Origin: an uncultured Christiangramia sp.
GTDB lineage: Bacteria; Bacteroidota; Bacteroidia; Flavobacteriales; Flavobacteriaceae
NCBI RefSeq assembly: GCF_913046405.1
Contig: NZ_CAJWRQ010000003.1
Coordinates: 1-58,993, forward strand
Length of the DNA stretch: 58,993 bases
Direction: 5' to 3'
Below the pieces are notes generated by a model. It was not told the DNA's origin. It ran no database searches and saw only the letters and a list, made by a program, of their open reading frames with translations. Below are positions 55,735 to 58,993 of this stretch, in pieces; positions within the stretch are counted from its first letter, which is position 1; each line of letters opens with the position of its first letter. The position numbers and the translations under genes are program-made.

Positions 55735-56638
55735 ATCGTTCTAACAACTTAATATCTGCTCTTTTTTTATGTCTCTCCCTTGCAAGAAGTGTATTTTTAA
55801 GTAACATTGAAACCGTCATAGGCCCTACTCCACCAGGAACCGGTGTGATATATGAAGCTCTTTTGCTCACGTTTTCAAAATCTACATCTCCCTTGATGAC
55901 ATAACCTTTTTCAGTATTATCATCTGGTACTCTGGTAATTCCAACATCAATAATCACAGCATCGTCTTTGATCATTTCAGCCTTAAGAAAATCTGGTATT
56001 CCTACTGCGATGATAACGATATCTGCCTGAGACGTCACCTGCGTGATATTTTTCGTAAACTCATGCGTTAAGGTTACCGTGGAATTCCCTGGAAAACCAC
56101 TACGCCCCATAAGGATGCTCATAGGTCTGCCTACTATATAACTTCTTCCTATCACCACTGTATGCTTCCCTTTTGTAGGAATATCATAGCGCTCAAGAAG
56201 TTCCAGTATTCCAAATGGTGTTGCAGGAATGAAGGTGGTCATATCTAATGCCATTTTTCCGAAGTTCGTAGGGTGAAATCCATCTACGTCTTTATCTGGA
56301 TCAACTGCATTCAATACCTTTTGAGTGTCAATTTGTGATGGCAAAGGAAGCTGAACTATGAATCCGTCAATATCATCATTCTCGTTCAATTCCTGGATCT
56401 TGTCCAGCAGCTCGATCTCGCTTACAGTATGTGGCATTCTGTAAAGTGAGGATTGAAATCCTACTCTTTCACAGGCCTTTACTTTACTGTTCACATAAGT
56501 TAAACTTGCTCCATCCTTTCCTACGATGATCGCAGCAAGATGTGGTACTTTTTCTCCACGAGATTTTAGTTTGTTAACTTCAGCAGCGATCTCAATTTTG
56601 ATTTCGCTACTCACCTGTTTACCATCGAGTATTGTCAT
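55733..56638 (-). CDS. folD: methylenetetrahydrofolate dehydrogenase/cyclohydrolase
   Basis: Bifunctional one-carbon enzyme in folate metabolism. The 301-aa protein has the catalytic-Lys segment LTYVNSKVKACERVG, GFIVQLPLPSQID, PDKDVDGFHPTN, the Rossmann motif VVIGRSYIVGRPMS and the C-terminal ITPVPGGVGPMTVSMLL. 35 bases separate it from ffh upstream, so the two are likely co-transcribed. Confidence 0.97.
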   Translation of the reverse strand: MTILDGKQVSSEIKIEIAAEVNKLKSRGEKVPHLAAIIVGKDGASLTYVNSKVKACERVGFQSSLYRMPHTVSEIELLDKIQELNENDDIDGFIVQLPLPSQIDTQKVLNAVDPDKDVDGFHPTNFGKMALDMTTFIPATPFGILELLERYDIPTKGKHTVVIGRSYIVGRPMSILMGRSGFPGNSTVTLTHEFTKNITQVTSQADIVIIAVGIPDFLKAEMIKDDAVIIDVGITRVPDDNTEKGYVIKGDVDFENVSKRASYITPVPGGVGPMTVSMLLKNTLLARERHKKRADIKLLER

Positions 56639-56673
56639 TGTGTGTTTTGTTTGCGTTGTATTAAAAAAGGGAA

Positions 56674-58002
56674 TTAATTCATTCCCTTCATCATTTGCAT
56701 CATTTTTCGGCCTCCGCCACCTTGCATCATTTTCATCATTTTACCCATTTGATTAAATTGCTTGAGTAATTGATTTACTTCCTGTACTGTTGTACCAGAA
56801 CCTTTAGCAATTCTTTTCTTACGGCTGGCGTTGATAACTTTAGGCTCACTTCTTTCCAACGGAGTCATTGAGTGAATGATCGCTTCAATTCCCTTGAATG
56901 CATCATCATCAATGTCTACATCCTTCAGCATTTTTCCAGCTCCTGGTATCATTCCCAAAAGATCTTTCATAGATCCCATTTTTTTGATCTGCTGAAGTTG
57001 ATTCAGAAAATCATCAAAACCGAACTTATTTTTAGCAATTTTCTTCTGAAGTTTTCTAGCTTCTTCTTCATCATACTGCTCCTGAGCTCTTTCCACAAGC
57101 GATACAACATCACCCATTCCAAGGATCCTGTCTGCCATACGCGAAGGATAGAATATATCGATCGCATCCATTTTTTCACCGGTACCAATAAATTTGATTG
57201 GCTTGTTTACAACAGATTTAATGGAGATTGCCGCACCACCACGAGTATCACCATCCAGTTTAGTAAGAATAACACCATCAAAATTAAGGCGCTCGTTGAA
57301 TGTTTTGGCCGTATTGACCGCATCCTGACCCGTCATGGAATCCACTACGAACAATGTTTCCTGAGGCTGGATCGCTTTGTGAATATTGGAAATCTCGGTC
57401 ATCATCGCTTCATCCACAGCAAGTCGACCTGCGGTATCTATGATCACTACATTATGACCATTCTCTTTAGCATAGGCAATTGCCGCTTTAGAGATCGCCA
57501 CCGGATCCTGATTCCCTTCATCTGAAAATACCTCCACTCCAATCTGTTCTCCAACAACATGCAGCTGATTGATCGCGGCCGGACGATAAACATCACAGGC
57601 TACTAATAGGGGTTTCTTAGTTTTTTTATTTTTCAAGAAATTCGCGAGTTTACCGGAGAAAGTGGTCTTACCACTACCCTGCAAACCAGACATAAGAATA
57701 ATAGATGGATCCCCGCTTAAATTAATTCCTTCCGCTTCACCACCCATTAACTGGGTCAACTCATCTTTTACGAGTTTCACCATTAACTGGCCTGGTTTTA
57801 ACGTCTTTAGTACATCCTGACCCATCGCCTTTTCCTTCACCGTACTGGTAAATTCCTTGGCAATCTTATAGTTAACATCGGCATCAACTAAAGCACGTCT
57901 AACCTCTTTAAGGCTTTCCGCAACATTTATTTCAGTGATCTGCCCGTGTCCTTTAAGGACGTGAAAGGCACTATCTAACTTATCGCTTAAATTATCAAAC
58001 AT
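56674..58002 (-). CDS. ffh: signal recognition particle protein Ffh
   Basis: GTPase that binds signal sequences and, with SRP RNA, targets ribosomes to the membrane. With ATG 58002 it is 442 aa: N domain, G domain with LQGSGKTTFSGKLA, DTAGRLAVDE, TKLDGDTRGG, then the Met-rich M domain with MIPGAGKML and the RNA-binding SGTTVQEVNQLLKQF, ending in a Met/Gly-rich tail. A longer TTG-started frame (58050) is rejected because FDNLSDKLDSAFHVLKG is the family start and the promoter box TAAATTTG lies inside it. Confidence 0.97.
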   Translation of the reverse strand: MFDNLSDKLDSAFHVLKGHGQITEINVAESLKEVRRALVDADVNYKIAKEFTSTVKEKAMGQDVLKTLKPGQLMVKLVKDELTQLMGGEAEGINLSGDPSIILMSGLQGSGKTTFSGKLANFLKNKKTKKPLLVACDVYRPAAINQLHVVGEQIGVEVFSDEGNQDPVAISKAAIAYAKENGHNVVIIDTAGRLAVDEAMMTEISNIHKAIQPQETLFVVDSMTGQDAVNTAKTFNERLNFDGVILTKLDGDTRGGAAISIKSVVNKPIKFIGTGEKMDAIDIFYPSRMADRILGMGDVVSLVERAQEQYDEEEARKLQKKIAKNKFGFDDFLNQLQQIKKMGSMKDLLGMIPGAGKMLKDVDIDDDAFKGIEAIIHSMTPLERSEPKVINASRKKRIAKGSGTTVQEVNQLLKQFNQMGKMMKMMQGGGGRKMMQMMKGMN

Positions 58003-58047
58003 AATTTTTCCTGTGGTTTTATTCTCCTGCTGACTGGCAGCGAATTG

Positions 58048-58055
58048 CAAATTTA
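58048..58055 (-). promoter_or_regulatory. candidate -7 box of ffh-folD
   Basis: TAAATTTG on the minus strand matches TAnnTTTG, 45 bases before the ffh ATG at 58002. No TTG at the expected distance. Confidence 0.4.
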
Positions 58056-58115
58056 ATGATTTGAAGCTGAAGTATAAAGTCCATCTTCTTAAATATCGCT
58101 ACTACACGATCACCA

Positions 58116-58993
58116 TTACATACGTTCCGGCACTTCGATTCCAAGTAGCTTAAAAGCCGATTTGATGACGCTGGCTACAGTTCCTGAAAGTTGTACTCTG
58201 AAAACCTTTTCAGCTTCTTCATCAATACCAAGTATCTGTACATTTTGATAGAATGAATTGAAGGATTTCACCAGTTCATACGTATAATTGGCAATTAGCG
58301 CAGGTGAGTGATTATCTGCCGCCAGTGCAATGGTTTCCGGGAATAACTGTAATTGTTTGATCAACTCCTTCTCTTTCTCATGAAATTTGAAATCTTCGGA
58401 AAGCGACGCGGTAGTATCAAAATCTGCTTTTCTAAGGATCGACTGAATTCTCGCATAGGTATACTGAATAAAAGGTCCAGTATTACCCTGAAAGTCTACA
58501 GATTCTTCAGGATTGAAAAGAATTCTTTTTCGAGGATCTACCTTCAGAATATAATATTTCAGGGCACCAAGACCTATAATTCTATAAAGCTCTTCTTTTT
58601 CTGAATCTGAATAACCATCAAGTTTCCCAAGGTCTTCAGAAATAGTACGAGCCGTTTCGGTCATTTCCTTGATAAGATCATCTGCATCTACAACAGTTCC
58701 TTCACGGCTTTTCATTTTACCACTTGGAAGATCCACCATTCCGTAACTTAAATGATAAAGCGCATCTGCCCAGTCGTAGCCTATTTTTTTCAGAATAAGG
58801 AACAATACTTTGAAATGATATTCCTGTTCGTTTCCTACTGTGTATACCATTTGATTGATATCGAAATCGGCAAATCTCTGGATCGCAGTTCCAATATCCT
58901 GCGTCATATAAACTGCAGTTCCATCGCTTCGAAGTACGATCTTCTCATCCAGGCCTTCATCACTTAGATCGATCCAGACACTGCCATCAGGCT
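58116..58993 (-). CDS. argS: arginyl-tRNA synthetase, C-terminal part (5' end outside window)
   Basis: Charges tRNA-Arg. The frame runs open to the window edge; the residues from the edge read DGSVWIDLSDEGLDEKIVLRSDGTAVYMTQDIGTA, a conserved ArgS core. Further on are VDLPSGKMKSREGTVV (the Gly-containing KMSKS-like loop) and the DALR anticodon-binding domain with IQYTYARIQSIL and the C-terminal LLGIEVPERM. The HIGH motif and N-terminal domain are missing because they lie outside. Confidence 0.95.
   Translation of the reverse strand, partial: PDGSVWIDLSDEGLDEKIVLRSDGTAVYMTQDIGTAIQRFADFDINQMVYTVGNEQEYHFKVLFLILKKIGYDWADALYHLSYGMVDLPSGKMKSREGTVVDADDLIKEMTETARTISEDLGKLDGYSDSEKEELYRIIGLGALKYYILKVDPRKRILFNPEESVDFQGNTGPFIQYTYARIQSILRKADFDTTASLSEDFKFHEKEKELIKQLQLFPETIALAADNHSPALIANYTYELVKSFNSFYQNVQILGIDEEAEKVFRVQLSGTVASVIKSAFKLLGIEVPERM

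Noticed and set aside
56872-57525. 217-aa open frame on the plus strand
   Set aside because: Antisense to ffh, His/Phe/Ile-rich nonsense composition typical of reverse-frame shadows.
58003-58050. TTG start extending Ffh by 16 residues
   Set aside because: The extension has no similarity to the family start and contains the candidate promoter box.

Overview
The window reads as chromosomal DNA of a marine-type Flavobacteriaceae (Bacteroidota), most like Gramella/Christiangramia. The evidence is the gliding genes gldB and gldC, a secreted protein with a type B (gliding-motility-associated) type IX secretion C-terminal domain, a fused SecDF, an archaeal/eukaryotic-type ProRS, a 13-gene dcw cluster with long Bacteroidota forms of MraY and FtsZ, many lipoproteins, and promoters with the TTG / TAnnTTTG pattern instead of E. 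coli-type boxes. Genus-level naming is inference; the family-level call is firm.

Layout. 1-6.3 kb: partial tRNA-Glu with a full consensus promoter, proS, a low-complexity lipoprotein, a FadL/OMPP1-type porin and a T9SS-exported protein. 6.4-10.3 kb: a forward operon folE-cysS-yidD-lgt-DUF192 lipoprotein. 10.3-11.1 kb: a small accessory-looking patch with an orphan membrane protein, an inverted repeat and an 11-bp x5 tandem repeat. 11-20 kb: secDF, mdh, an outer-membrane-type protein, gyrB and asnB, all reverse. 20.4-27.1 kb: DUF2911 protein, queE, then a forward run of envelope genes (PBP4-like DD-peptidase lipoprotein, exported LD-carboxypeptidase, DUF853 ATPase, lipoprotein, lipoprotein pyrophosphatase, small membrane protein). 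27.2-42.7 kb: the complete reverse dcw cluster mraZ-rsmH-ftsL-ftsI-murE-mraY-murD-ftsW-murG-murC-ftsQ-ftsA-ftsZ, tightly packed and preceded by an array of GTGGTA repeats at 10-bp period that fits a MraZ operator. 42.9-50.3 kb: alpha/beta hydrolase, engB, lipoprotein, gldB-gldC and a CxxC protein, nadE, a response regulator and dnaG. 50.4-52.8 kb: ECF sigma factor / single-pass membrane protein / coiled-coil beta-barrel trio. 52.9-59 kb: rluF, VOC protein, AI-2E permease family protein, YkvA protein, folD, ffh and the 3' part of argS.

Most of the window is housekeeping: cell wall synthesis and division, protein export and lipoprotein maturation (secDF, yidD, lgt, ffh), translation (proS, cysS, argS, rluF, engB), replication (gyrB, dnaG) and cofactors (folE, queE, nadE, folD). 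The less ordinary signals are the Bacteroidota-style MraZ operator, a DnaG whose four zinc ligands are all replaced, a response regulator with Glu at the phospho-acceptor position, a lipoprotein-anchored inorganic pyrophosphatase, an aromatic/Gly-rich plus Ser/Arg-rich lipoprotein, promoters placed directly against start codons, and the sigma/anti-sigma-like/OMP trio. I saw no CRISPR array, prophage, transposase or defence island.
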